A stretch of 64,000 bases of DNA from Planctomycetota bacterium (GTDB taxonomy: Bacteria; Planctomycetota; UBA8742; UBA2392), in assembly GCA_027493625.1 (NCBI GenBank), contig JAOSKM010000003.1, positions 725,028 to 789,027 of the forward strand, read 5' to 3'. The position numbers and the translations under genes were made by a program. Below the pieces are notes generated by a model. That model was given only the letters and a program-made list of their open reading frames with translations. It was not told the DNA's origin and did no database searches. Numbering within the stretch: position 1 is the first letter of the stretch; each line of letters begins with the position of its first letter. Below, piece after piece: positions 33,870-42,691 of the stretch.

Positions 33870-34658
33870 ATGCGACTTCCGATCATCCTGCTGCTGTTGC
33901 TTGCCGGTTGCGCTTCGCAACCAGCACCCAAGCCGATAGAGCAGCCCAGCGTCTACGACCAGCTCACGCCCGAGCAGGCCTGGCAGCGCGGCATCGAGCT
34001 GCGCGACACCAACCAGCTTGATGAAGCGCTGCGGCACCTCCGCTCCGCGGCCGAGCGCGGCCACCGCGAAGCGCAGTTCGAGATCGGCCTGTGGTACATG
34101 ACCGGCGACCGCGCCCTGCCCCGTGACTTCGACCAGGCGGCGCCCTGGGTCGAGAAGGCCGCCGCGCAGGGGCAGCCCGACGCGCTGGCGTACATCTGGC
34201 AACTCTACTTCTACGGCAAGGGCGTGGGCCAGAGCGACGCCGCCGCCTTCAAGTGGCTGACGCGCTGGGCTGGCACCGGCAACCCGGAGGCGGCCTACCG
34301 TTTGGGCCTGTTCCATTACGAGGGCATCGCCACGCCGGTGGATCACCAGAAGGCGGCCGCGTGGTTCAGGGACGCCGGGGCCGAGGGCGTGCCGGGCGCG
34401 TGCTACTACCTGGGCGTGATGCACCTCGATGGCGACGGAGTGCAGCAGAGCGACGAGGACGCCCTCTACTGGTTCGAGCGCGGCGCGGCGGAAGGCCACC
34501 CCGCCAGCATGCTGGCCATGGGCGACATGAACCGCGACGGCCGCGGAACGAAGCAGGATTTGAGCCAGGCCCGCCAGTGGTACCAAAAGGCCGCCGAGCA
34601 GACAGAAGACCCGGACGTAAAAGCCGCCGCCCAGGAGCGCCTGAAGCAGCTTAAGTAG
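33870..34658 (+). CDS. Sel1-repeat lipoprotein
   Basis: 262 residues. Lipobox 'LLAGC' (C14) marks a lipoprotein. From about residue 35, five or more Sel1-type repeats follow, e.g. 'AQFEIGLWYMTGDRALPRDF', 'AAYRLGLFHYEGIATPVD', 'ACYYLGVMHLDGDGVQQS' and 'SMLAMGDMNRDGRGTKQDL'. Such repeats bind proteins; an envelope-anchored scaffold role is inferred. Confidence 0.88.
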   Translation: MRLPIILLLLLAGCASQPAPKPIEQPSVYDQLTPEQAWQRGIELRDTNQLDEALRHLRSAAERGHREAQFEIGLWYMTGDRALPRDFDQAAPWVEKAAAQGQPDALAYIWQLYFYGKGVGQSDAAAFKWLTRWAGTGNPEAAYRLGLFHYEGIATPVDHQKAAAWFRDAGAEGVPGACYYLGVMHLDGDGVQQSDEDALYWFERGAAEGHPASMLAMGDMNRDGRGTKQDLSQARQWYQKAAEQTEDPDVKAAAQERLKQLK

Positions 34659-34838
34659 GGACACGCCGTGGGGCAGGCTGCAAGTCCGCCCCACGCCCAA
34701 GTTGCCGCACCTCGTAGGGACACGCAGCCGCGTGTCCCCGCAGCGGCTTGCGCATCCCAGCTTCGCAGACGCGTCGTCGGGGAGGATCGAACGGTTCCAG
34801 TTGTGAGCGCATGCGGCGTGAGGTGAGCCGTTGAGCGA

Positions 34839-35530
34839 CTACAGCTCGGTCAAGTCCGCGTTGATGATCAATCTTTGATCTGGAACACCATCCAATCCGT
34901 GTCTGTTGACCTCGGAGCTGACGGTCGCGTCGACAAGTTCGGGGTGCTCGGCGAGTTCGATCATGCGCCGTTGCCACGCATCACGCCCACCGACAACCTG
35001 GAATGCGGCCTCAGGCCAGGAGCTGGAGCGATCCAGGTGTTTCTGCACGTTTCGGACAACGTATTCTTTGAGCCGGAGCGAAGCGGCCGTAGTAAGCACG
35101 TCCTGATACGGATTGAGGTTTTCAAGCATCACTCCCATGCAGTGGGACAAGTAGTAGCGAGTTGCTCGTATATAGTCGTTGAAGCCGAACTCAATCTGCT
35201 CCACCGCGGGGTACTGTTCAGCGAATCTTTCGAGCACATTGCGCATTCGCATGTCGTCGAGGTTGCAGGGAACGTCTTCGGGGACGGAGAAGCGCCCTCG
35301 TAGAGGCCCGAAGAGGCTGAGCGAGATCCCGTCGAAGGGGATACCGAGACAGTGAATGTGAAATATCGGCTGGTATTGCCGTTCGTTACCCGCAGGCTCC
35401 ATGCAGATGCCTACGAGCAGGGGGCCGTGACGGCGCACGAGATGCCCGGGTTTCCAATGCACGAAAGTAGGGAATCGACGAAGCCAGACTTCGCCAAGCT
35501 GCTTTTAACGGCTTTCTTTAGCGCTGGCAT
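34839..35530 (-). CDS. Hypothetical protein, one frameshift near its start
   Basis: The main frame begins at 'VHWKPGHLVRRHGPLLVGICMEPAG' (two parts) and ends at 34839. About 20 residues upstream ('MPALKKAVKSSLAKSGFVD', ATG at 35530) lie in another frame; a missing base near 35474 would join them as 'FVDFPTFVHWKPGHL'. Reconstructed about 230 residues, no signal peptide, mixed alpha/beta. Base composition is less GC-rich than neighbours, suggesting later acquisition. No family recognised. Confidence 0.62.
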
Positions 35531-35688
35531 ACGCGGCTCGCAAACATGCCCCGGCAAATGCTATCCAGCTAGCGGTTCGGGGAGAATGGCAATACCGGCC
35601 TTGGTGAATGCGGAGGTATAAGCGCCCCGCGCAGGCCAGCCCGACGTAGCTTCGCGAAGTAGGGATGCGCATGCCACTGTTTGTGTCC

Positions 35689-36708
35689 CTACCTTCGGGC
35701 GCCGCCTTTTACCTGTGTTGGGCCGTGTTCCTTCAGCTGCTTCAGCAGCTCTTGCTGCTTCTCGCTGGGGTCTTCCGGCATGGCTAGCCGGATCACCGCG
35801 TACAGGTCGCCGCGGCCGCCTTGTTCGTGTGTCAGCCCCAGGCCCTTCAGGCGCAGGTGCTGGCCGGATTTGGTGCCCGCGGGCACGTTCAGCGTGACGG
35901 TGCCCTCCAAGGTGCGGATATCTACCTTTGCGCCCTCCAGCGCCTCCCAGGGCGCGACGGGCACGTCGGCGAAAATGTCGGCCCCCTCGCGCCGGTAGTT
36001 GGCGTCGCCCTGCAGCCGGATCGTCAGGTACAGGTCGCCCGTCTCGCCGCCGCCCTGGCCGGCTTCGCCCAGGCCGCGCAGGCGCAGCACCATGCCGTCG
36101 CGCACGTCCTTCGGCACTTTCAGCTCGACCGTCTTGTGGCCGCGCACGCGACCCATGCCGGCGCAGCTGGGGCAGACGTGGTCGCCCAGCTCGCCGCTGC
36201 CGCCGCAGGTGGCGCAGGCCTGCACGGTGCCGAGGCCGAACTCGCGCTTGCCGCCTTCAATCGCGTCGCTGATGGTAAGCCGCAACTCGGCGTTCACGTC
36301 GGCGCCGCGCGCGGCGTAAGGCCGCCGTGTGCGCGCGCCGCCGAAGCGGGTGCGCATGTCGTCGCCGAACATGCTGGCGAAGAAGTCGGAAAAGCCGCCG
36401 CCCCCGAAGATGTTCTCGAACTCCTCGGGGTTCATGGTCTGCCAGCCGCCGCCCTGGGGCGGGCGGAAGTCCTGGCCGTGCTCCCAGTGCTGGCCGAACT
36501 TGTCGTACTTGGCGCGCTTCTCGGGGTCGGTCAGCACTTCCTTGGCTTCGTTGATGCGCTTGAACTTCTCCTCGGCGGCGGCGCGGTCTTCGCCTGTGTG
36601 GCGGTCCGGGTGCCACTTCATGGCGAGCTTGCGGTACGCCTTCTTGATCTCGTCGATCGACGCATCCCGTTTCACGCCAAGGATTTCGTAGTAGTCCTGG
36701 AACTTCAT
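35689..36708 (-). CDS. DnaJ/CbpA-type co-chaperone with a reduced zinc motif
   Basis: 339 residues. J-domain 1-70 with H33-P34-D35; Gly/Phe region about 80-125; two substrate-binding C-domains. Between them lies only half of the usual DnaJ zinc-binding module: two CXXC motifs (C165, C168 and C179, C182) instead of four. It should stimulate DnaK and bind unfolded clients. The short zinc arm places it between DnaJ and zinc-free CbpA. No grpE or dnaK nearby. Confidence 0.9.
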   Translation of the reverse strand: MKFQDYYEILGVKRDASIDEIKKAYRKLAMKWHPDRHTGEDRAAAEEKFKRINEAKEVLTDPEKRAKYDKFGQHWEHGQDFRPPQGGGWQTMNPEEFENIFGGGGFSDFFASMFGDDMRTRFGGARTRRPYAARGADVNAELRLTISDAIEGGKREFGLGTVQACATCGGSGELGDHVCPSCAGMGRVRGHKTVELKVPKDVRDGMVLRLRGLGEAGQGGGETGDLYLTIRLQGDANYRREGADIFADVPVAPWEALEGAKVDIRTLEGTVTLNVPAGTKSGQHLRLKGLGLTHEQGGRGDLYAVIRLAMPEDPSEKQQELLKQLKEHGPTQVKGGARR

Positions 36709-36822
36709 GCCCTTGCCCCTGCTGCTCCAAATTTCAAACGCATAACAATCCGGCGCTTCTTCCCTCAGGTTGTAATAGACCTCACAGTCCGGCGGGGTAC
36801 TATCGCCGCAAAGGAGCCTACC

Positions 36823-37975
36823 ATGTTACCCAAGAACCGCGTGCTTACCCCGGGGCCCACCGCCCTGTTGCCCGAGGCGCAGATCGCCCAGGCCGAAGCC
36901 TCGATGCACCACCGCACCGACGCCTTCATCGAACTCTTTCAGGTGGTGCGCAAGGGCCTGCAGCAGCTGTTCAAGACGGAGCGCCCGGTGATCACCTTCG
37001 CGGCCTCCGGCAGCGGCGGCCTTGAGGCCTGCGTCTCCAACGTGGTGCAGGAGGGCGACAAGGTCATCTGCGTCAACGGCGGCAAGTTCGGCGAGCGCTG
37101 GGTCAAGATGAACCAGGCCTTCGGCGCCAACGTGGTCGAGATCAAGGTCGAGCACGGGCGCGGCGTCGAGCTCGAGACCGTGCAGCAGGCATTGGCCGAC
37201 AACCCCGACGCGCGCGCGGTGTTCGTGCAGGGCAGCGAAAGCAGCACCGGCGCACTGCACCCCGTGCAGCAGATTGCGCAACTGGTGAAGGGCATGCCCG
37301 ACTGCCTGATGTGCGTGGACGCCATCACCTGGATCGGCGCCCACGACGTGCGCACCGACGAATGGGGCCTCGACCTCGTGGTGTGCGGCAGCCAGAAGGC
37401 CATGGCCATGCCGCCGGGCCTGGCGTTCGTCAGCATCAGCGAGAAGGCAGAGAAGATGTTCACCTCGCGCAAGGGCAACAAGCGCTTCTACTTCGATTTC
37501 GCCCGCGAGCTGAAAAAACCAGGCCAAGGACCAGACCGCCTTCACACCGGCCATCAGCCTGATCGCCGCCGCCGCCGCCAGCCTGAAGTGGATCCTTGAC
37601 GCCGGCGTTGACAAGCTGGTGCGCAACGCCCACGAACTCGCCAGCATGTCGCGCGCGGCCGCCAAGGCGCTGGGCCTCGAGCTGCTGAGCGACGCGCCCA
37701 GCGACAGCGTCACGGCCGTGCGCGTGCCGGCCAGCATGGACAGCGGCGCGGTGATCAAGGGGCTCAAGAAGCAGTTCGGCGCGATCATCGCCGACGGCCA
37801 GGACGAGCTGAAGGGCAAGATCTTCCGGCTGGCGCACCTGGGCAACTACGACTACATCGACACCATGGGCCTGCTGGCGGCGCTGGAAGTGGTGCTGGCC
37901 GAGGCCGGCCTGAAGTTCGAGTCAGGCGCGGGCCTGAAAGCCGCCCAGGCCGAGTACCTGCGACTGAAGGGTTAG
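36823..37975 (+). CDS. Class V aminotransferase (serine/alanine-glyoxylate type), one frameshift
   Basis: Start at ATG 36823 with AAGGAG upstream. The PLP lysine is K192 in '[13 protein letters not shown]'; the N-terminus '[13 protein letters not shown]' is typical of serine-glyoxylate/alanine-glyoxylate aminotransferases. An A6 run at 37513-37518 (five expected) breaks the frame after 'FDFARELKK'; the rest ('[20 protein letters not shown]', '[19 protein letters not shown]') continues to 37975. It is followed by serA on the same strand, so it probably makes phosphoserine or serine in that pathway, as paired enzymes of this type do elsewhere. Confidence 0.9.
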
Positions 37976-37983
37976 AGGCAGCA

Positions 37984-38085
37984 GGGTGGGCCCGACAATC
38001 TTGTCGGGCCGGCTGAGCGCAGCGAGGCCGCAAGTGTCGCGCCGGAAACCGGCGCGACCGCCGACAAGATTGTCGGCGCCACCCA
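37984..38085. repeat. Palindromic repeat, CGACAATCTTGTCGG family
   Basis: Two inverted cores CCGACAATCTTGTCGG and CCGACAAGATTGTCGG framing a hairpin (GGCGCGACCGCC side), flanked by GGGTGGGC and GCCACCC. Same family as 6384-6477. It separates the aminotransferase from serA. Confidence 0.75.
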
Positions 38086-38117
38086 GGCCATAAGGACACA
38101 AACCAAAGGGGCAAACC

Positions 38118-39056
38118 ATGAAAGTGCTGATCTCCGCCAAGCTGAACCCGGACGGGGTCGCCGTGCTGCGCGGCTACAAGGACATCGAGGTCGAGGAAAT
38201 CGCGCCCGTCAACGGCGACGAGCTGGCAGCGAAGCTGGAAGGCTGCTCGGCCCTGATCGTGCGCAGCGAAAGCAAGGTCACGGCCGAGATCCTGGAGCAG
38301 ACCAAGGGCCTGCGCGTGATCGGGCGCGCGGGCACGGGCTACGACAACATCGACGCCAAGGCCGCCGCGGCCAGGGGCATCGCGGTGCTGATCGCGCCGG
38401 GCGGCAACACGGTGACGACGGCCGAGCACACCCTGGGCCTGATGTTCGCCATGGCGCGGCACATCCCGCAGGCGAACGAGAAGCTGCACAAGGGCGAGTT
38501 CGACCGCAAGCTGGTGGGCTTTGAGCTGACGGGCAAGACGCTGGGCGTGGTGGGCCTGGGCAACATCGGCGCCGTGGTGGCCGACCGCGCCCTGGGGCTG
38601 AAGATGAAGGTGGTGGGCTACGACCCGGTGATCAGCGCCGAGCGCGCCAAGGAAATCGGCGTGGACCTGCTGCCGCTTGACGACGTGATCAAGCAGGCGG
38701 ACATCCTGACCGTGCACACCCCGATGATGCCGGAGACCAAGCACCTGATCGGCAAGCGCGCCTTCGAGATCTGCAAGCCGGGCGTGCGCCTGATCAACTG
38801 CGCGCGCGGCGGCCTGGTGGACGAGCAAGCACTGCTGGAGGCCCTGAACAGCGGCAAGTGCGGCGGTGCCGCGCTGGACGTGTTCGAGAAAGAGCCCCCC
38901 GGCGCCGACCACCCGCTGGTGATGCACCCGAAGGTGGTGTGCACGCCGCACCTGGGGGCCAGCACCATCGACGCGCAGGAAAAGGTAGGCGAAATCATCT
39001 GCCGCAACGTGGGCAATTTTCTGACCGGCAAGGATTACGTCGGCCGGGTGAATTGA
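38118..39056 (+). CDS. serA: D-3-phosphoglycerate dehydrogenase (short form)
   Basis: 312 residues. NAD-binding 'GVVGLGNIGAVVAD' with GLGNIG at 146-151, the catalytic arginine in 'NCARGGLVDE' (R230) and the His of 'TPHLGAST' (H278) are all present. It lacks the C-terminal ACT regulatory domain, so serine feedback by that route is unlikely. Catalyses the first step of serine synthesis in the cytoplasm, and neighbours the aminotransferase upstream and DUF1015 downstream. Confidence 0.93.
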   Translation: MKVLISAKLNPDGVAVLRGYKDIEVEEIAPVNGDELAAKLEGCSALIVRSESKVTAEILEQTKGLRVIGRAGTGYDNIDAKAAAARGIAVLIAPGGNTVTTAEHTLGLMFAMARHIPQANEKLHKGEFDRKLVGFELTGKTLGVVGLGNIGAVVADRALGLKMKVVGYDPVISAERAKEIGVDLLPLDDVIKQADILTVHTPMMPETKHLIGKRAFEICKPGVRLINCARGGLVDEQALLEALNSGKCGGAALDVFEKEPPGADHPLVMHPKVVCTPHLGASTIDAQEKVGEIICRNVGNFLTGKDYVGRVN

Positions 39057-39060
39057 AAGG

Positions 39061-39129
39061 CAATGACCAATTACCAATGACCAATGAAACGGCGGTGGAT
39101 GTGAATTGGTCATTGGTAATTGGTCATTG
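39061..39129. repeat. AT-rich 25-bp perfect hairpin (ACCAAT family)
   Basis: Arms 39061-39085 and 39105-39129 are exact complements, built from the words CAATGACC and AATTACC, with a 19-nt loop. It stands out sharply from the GC-rich surroundings. Related hairpins are at 45344-45432 and around the IS elements (8929-8955 with 11409-11435). Confidence 0.85.
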
Positions 39130-39147
39130 TAGTTACAGGAACTCGCC

Positions 39148-40362
39148 ATGAGAATTCGAGCTTTCACTCCGCTTCGCCCTACGCCTGAGCTCGCGCCGCG
39201 GGTGGCTTCGCTTCCTTATGATGTGGTGAACACTGAGGAAGCGCGCGAGCTGGCGGCCGGCAACCCGCTCTCGATGCTGCACGTGGTGCGGGCCGAGATC
39301 GACCTGCCGCCGGGCACCGACCCGTACTCGGACGCCGTCTACGCCAAGGCCGTCGAGAATTTCAAACGCCTGCAGTCGCAGGGTGCCCTGGTGCGCGAAA
39401 GCGGGCCGAGCCTCTACATCTACCAGCAACGCATGGGCAAGCACGTGCAGCGCGGCGTGGTGGGCCTGTGCCACGTTGAGGACTACAACAACGGCCTGAT
39501 CAAGAAGCACGAGAAGACCCGGCCGGACAAAGAGAACGACCGCACCCGCCTGACCGGCGACCTGTCCGCCAACGCGGGCCCGGTGTTCCTCACATACAAG
39601 GATGACGCGAAGATCAATGCCCTTGTGGCCGAGGCGATGAAGCAGGCGCCCCTGTTTGATTTCACCGCGCCGGACGGCATCCAGCACACGGCCTGGCGCG
39701 TGGCGGCCCCGCAGGCCCTCACACAGGCGTTTCTGCCGGTGCCCTGCTTCTACGTGGCCGACGGCCACCACCGCAGCGCCAGCGCCGCCCGCGTCGCCAA
39801 CGCGCGCGCCAAGGCCAACCCCGCGCACACGGGCGACGAGGACTACAACTGGTTCCTGTGCGTGTTCTTTCCGGGCAGCGAGCTGCAGATCCTGCCTTAC
39901 AACCGCATCGTCAAAGACCTCAACGGCCGCGAGCCCGAGGAGCTGCTGGACGAGCTCGGCTTCTGCTGCGAGATCAGCGAGAACGCGCCGCCTGCGCCGA
40001 AAGCGCCGGGGCAGGTCAGCATGTACCTCGGCGGGCGCTGGCACGGCCTGACGCTGGAGGCGCCGGCCGAGGCCGACCCGGTTTCGTGCCTCGATGTGGA
40101 GATGCTGCAGCAGCAGGTGCTGGGGCCGCTGCTGGGGATTGACGACCCGCGCACCAGTGAGCGCATCGAGTTCGCGGGCGGCATCCGCGGCACGGACTAC
40201 CTGAAGCAGCAGGTGGACAAGAAGGGCGGCGCGGCCTTCAGCATGTACCCGGTGACGGTGGAGCAGCTGATGGACATAGCCGACGCCGGCCAGATCATGC
40301 CGCCCAAAAGCACCTGGTTCGAACCCAAGCTGAGAAGCGGGTTGTTCGTCCACACGTTTTAG
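39148..40362 (+). CDS. DUF1015 family protein
   Basis: 404 residues, full length for the family. Conserved features: the N-terminal 'VASLPYDVVNTEEARELA', 'IKKHEKTRPDKENDR' near 119-132, and the signature 'YVADGHHRSASAAR' with DGHHR at 205-209. The DGHHR box resembles the GxHR-type nucleotide site of ParB/sulfiredoxin-fold enzymes, some of which are serine kinases. With serA and a class V aminotransferase upstream, a role in serine or phosphoserine metabolism is a reasonable inference, not shown. Confidence 0.88.
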   Translation: MRIRAFTPLRPTPELAPRVASLPYDVVNTEEARELAAGNPLSMLHVVRAEIDLPPGTDPYSDAVYAKAVENFKRLQSQGALVRESGPSLYIYQQRMGKHVQRGVVGLCHVEDYNNGLIKKHEKTRPDKENDRTRLTGDLSANAGPVFLTYKDDAKINALVAEAMKQAPLFDFTAPDGIQHTAWRVAAPQALTQAFLPVPCFYVADGHHRSASAARVANARAKANPAHTGDEDYNWFLCVFFPGSELQILPYNRIVKDLNGREPEELLDELGFCCEISENAPPAPKAPGQVSMYLGGRWHGLTLEAPAEADPVSCLDVEMLQQQVLGPLLGIDDPRTSERIEFAGGIRGTDYLKQQVDKKGGAAFSMYPVTVEQLMDIADAGQIMPPKSTWFEPKLRSGLFVHTF

Positions 40363-40401
40363 CTGACCTGTGGTGCGGTTTGGCCACCAGCGGGGAATGC
40401 A

Positions 40402-41241
40402 ATGGCCCGTGCTGACTGGCGACTACCCCTGCGCAACCAAGAGATCAAACCAGGTGTGTTCACACGCCTGATGCAGAGCGCGATTCTTGAGCTAATTCCG
40501 GGTGCCAAGGTCCGGTCGACGGGGGAATTCGAGCTTACAGTGATGCTGCCCAACGAGCAGGAAGTCCAGATCTGGCTCGGCAACTTGTACGGCAACCTTT
40601 CCGAAGATTACGAAGACCGCCTGGGTGAAGTCGAGCACTTCATCCACGGGCTGTCGGTCCTTCCGATGGGCGACGACTTACCCCCGCCATCGATCGAGTC
40701 GATTGTGCCGCAGATCAAGGATGGCCGCTACGTTGACGAATTGACTCAGCTGGAGTCGGGCGCTGAAGAGCCGCAGTCGCCGCTGCTGATTGAATCTCTG
40801 GTTGCGGACCTGCACGTCGTGTACGCTTGCGACACCGAGCACGCAATCATTCCACTGCGTGAAGACGACCTGCCGGTGATTGGCGTCAGCGGTGCGGATT
40901 TGCGCTCGATTGCGGTCGAGAATCTGCGGCGGTTGCTTCCCCCGATTGAAAGCCAGCAGAATGATTTCGGCGGAATGCTGTTTTGCGGTGGTGCATACGA
41001 AGCGAGCATCCTGTTGCTGGACGATGTGTGGGAACAGATTGAGCCTCAGTATGTGGGACCGCTTCTCGCGTGCGTGCCCGCGCGCGACATGATGCTCTTC
41101 GGCGATGCGTCGGACGAGAAAGCCCTCGACATGATCCGCCAAATCGCGGATGAAGTGGAGCAGGGTGGATCCTACCTGATCAGCCGCACAATCCTAGTCC
41201 GCCGCGACGGCCGCTGGGAAGAGTTCGAGCGGCGTGACTGA
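40402..41241 (+). CDS. DUF1444 family protein (YtpQ-like)
   Basis: 279 residues, cytoplasmic. The family's repeated pattern is visible in 'PLLIESLVADLHVVYACDTE' and 'EASILLLDDVWEQIEPQYVG'. The family has no established reaction. No operon link to the following tRNA on the other strand. Confidence 0.75.
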   Translation: MARADWRLPLRNQEIKPGVFTRLMQSAILELIPGAKVRSTGEFELTVMLPNEQEVQIWLGNLYGNLSEDYEDRLGEVEHFIHGLSVLPMGDDLPPPSIESIVPQIKDGRYVDELTQLESGAEEPQSPLLIESLVADLHVVYACDTEHAIIPLREDDLPVIGVSGADLRSIAVENLRRLLPPIESQQNDFGGMLFCGGAYEASILLLDDVWEQIEPQYVGPLLACVPARDMMLFGDASDEKALDMIRQIADEVEQGGSYLISRTILVRRDGRWEEFERRD

Positions 41242-41290
41242 ACCGGATCGGACCGTGCTGACCTGTGCTGGTTGGTTGGCCTGATACCGG

Positions 41291-41321
41291 CCGCGCGCTC
41301 GCGCTTGCGGCTCCTGTTTCG
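41291..41321 (+). repeat. 31-bp interspersed repeat, copy 1
   Basis: Begins CCGCGCGCTCGCGCTTGCGG and ends CTCCTGTTTCG. It is repeated in direct orientation with one mismatch at 41582-41612, on the other side of the tRNA gene, and inverted at 13258-13282. Confidence 0.75.
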
Positions 41322-41360
41322 GATTCGCTCCCTTGCGTTTCCGTGTGGTTCGAACGCAAA

Positions 41361-41386
41361 GGGCCCCGAGCTTACGCTCGGGGCTC
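41361..41386 (-). terminator. Hairpin downstream of the tRNA
   Basis: 11-bp stem around GGCCCCGAGC / GCTCGGGG(C/T), 4-nt loop, 10 bp past the tRNA 3' end, followed on that strand by CCTTTGCGTT. The poor T-tract makes termination strength uncertain. Confidence 0.5.
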
Positions 41387-41395
41387 CCTGACTTT

Positions 41396-41487
41396 TGGTG
41401 GAGCCGGTGGGATTCGAACCCACAACCTGCCGCTTATCCAGCGTGACGGGGTATAAGCCCGCTGCTCTACCGTTGAGCTACGGCTCC
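41396..41487 (-). tRNA. tRNA with UAU anticodon loop and a long variable region
   Basis: 92 nt including an encoded CCA. Acceptor GGAGCCG pairs fully with CGGCTCC; D-stem GCTC/GAGC; anticodon stem GCGGG/CCCGT with loop CTTATAC, giving UAU (Ile, AUA) if the loop is standard; T-stem GTGGG/CCCAC with TTCGAAT. Between anticodon and T stems lie 22 nt, where CGCT/AGCG can form an extra arm. Long arms belong to Leu, Ser, Tyr and Sec tRNAs, not Ile, so isotype is uncertain. Confidence 0.75.
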
Positions 41488-41581
41488 GGTAGGCCGGGCT
41501 CGGCCCGGCTTCAGGTCGTGGATATTCGGTGAACTTTCATTTTGCCTTTACTGCTCACCTAGCGTGGTGGACCGGGTGAAG

Positions 41582-41612
41582 CCGCGCGCTTGCGCTTGCG
41601 GCTCCTGTTTCG
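41582..41612 (+). repeat. 31-bp interspersed repeat, copy 2
   Basis: One-mismatch copy of 41291-41321, lying just before the stop codon of the TatD-type gene; the two copies bracket the tRNA. Confidence 0.75.
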
Positions 41613-41613
41613 T

Positions 41614-42456
41614 TTACACGCCTACGCTTTCGGGGAGGAAGGTGTGTTTCAGCTTCTGGCGCTCTTCCTCTAGCTTGCCGCTTTGGGCGTAGAAGTTGAA
41701 CGGGTTGTCCCACACCACCCGCTGGATTTCCTCTTCTGTGAAGCCGTTGCGGCGCAGCTCGCCTACCGTTCTGGGCACGTTCAGGCAGTCGCTGGGGCCC
41801 CAGTCGGCGCTTGAGTTCAGCATCATGCGCTCGGTGCCGAACTTCTTGAGGATGTTGCTTGCCCGCTCCGGGCTCAGCTTCGTCACCGGGTAGACCGTGT
41901 GGCCGGCCCAGTAGCCCGCTTCCTTGGTGATGGGGATGGTCTCTTCGTTGTTGTGGTCGATCAGGCACAGGTCCGGGTTCATGCCGACATCCTTGCAGAT
42001 GTCGATGATGCGCTTCGTGCCCTTGAACTTCTCGCGGTGCGGGGTGTGCACCATGATCGGCATGCTGGTCTGTTTGGCCAGCTCCAGCTGCTTGCGCAGG
42101 AATTCCTCTTCCGTGGGCGTGTGCGAATCCAGGCCGATCTCGCCGATCGCCAGGCACAGCGGGTGTTTCACCCACTCGGGCAGGATCGCCATCACGTCCT
42201 TGTTCACTCGCGGGTCGTTGGCCTCTTTGGGGTTCAGGCCGATGGTGCAGAAGTGCTTGATGCCGTAGTCGGCGGCGCGCTTCACCTCGTAGTCCGTGAG
42301 GTGGCTGAAGTAGTCGATGAAGCTGCCCACGCTGGTGCGCGGCTGGCCCAGCCAGAACTGGGGCTCGGTGATGTGGGTGATGCCGGCCGCGGCCATCTTC
42401 TCGTAGTCGTCGGTGACGCGGCTGATCATGTGGATGTGGGGTTCCCAGATACGCAT
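41614..42456 (-). CDS. TatD-family metal-dependent hydrolase
   Basis: 280 residues. Metal ligands of the TIM-barrel amidohydrolase fold: H7 and H9 in 'EPHIHM', Glu in 'AIGEIGLD', His in 'IMVHTPH', His in 'CLIDHNNEE' and Asp in 'NSSADWG'. Shine-Dalgarno GAGGT upstream of the ATG. TatD proteins act as nucleases or hydrolases; this subgroup's substrate is unclear. Confidence 0.85.
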   Translation of the reverse strand: MRIWEPHIHMISRVTDDYEKMAAAGITHITEPQFWLGQPRTSVGSFIDYFSHLTDYEVKRAADYGIKHFCTIGLNPKEANDPRVNKDVMAILPEWVKHPLCLAIGEIGLDSHTPTEEEFLRKQLELAKQTSMPIMVHTPHREKFKGTKRIIDICKDVGMNPDLCLIDHNNEETIPITKEAGYWAGHTVYPVTKLSPERASNILKKFGTERMMLNSSADWGPSDCLNVPRTVGELRRNGFTEEEIQRVVWDNPFNFYAQSGKLEEERQKLKHTFLPESVGV

Positions 42457-42678
42457 GTGTTACCTCGTGTCGGAAGGGGCCAGGTACTTTTCGCCTGAAC
42501 GCCTTTCACCAAGTTCGTTCACGGAAACGGGCGAAAAAGAGCCTGTCCCCGAGGGCCAAGCATTCTGCCATTAAGTAACCCGGGAGGGCAGTTCCTGACC
42601 GATTTCGCCAAATTTCCACGCTGAACGATTCTGATTCGCTCGGGGTGCCCGCTCTCTGTCATGCACGCGAATTCCCAT

Positions 42679-42684
42679 TACACT
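42679..42684 (+). promoter_or_regulatory. -10 box TACACT of pyk
   Basis: TACACT ends eight bases before the pyk ATG (42692), so +1 falls one base upstream; a leaderless transcript is expected. Confidence 0.55.
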
Positions 42685-42691
42685 TCGCGCC

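Noticed and set aside
41396..41487. Selenocysteine tRNA (to match the Sec peroxiredoxin)
   Set aside because: The anticodon loop is CTTATAC, not one with UCA, and the acceptor stem is 7 bp, not the 8 bp of bacterial tRNA-Sec.
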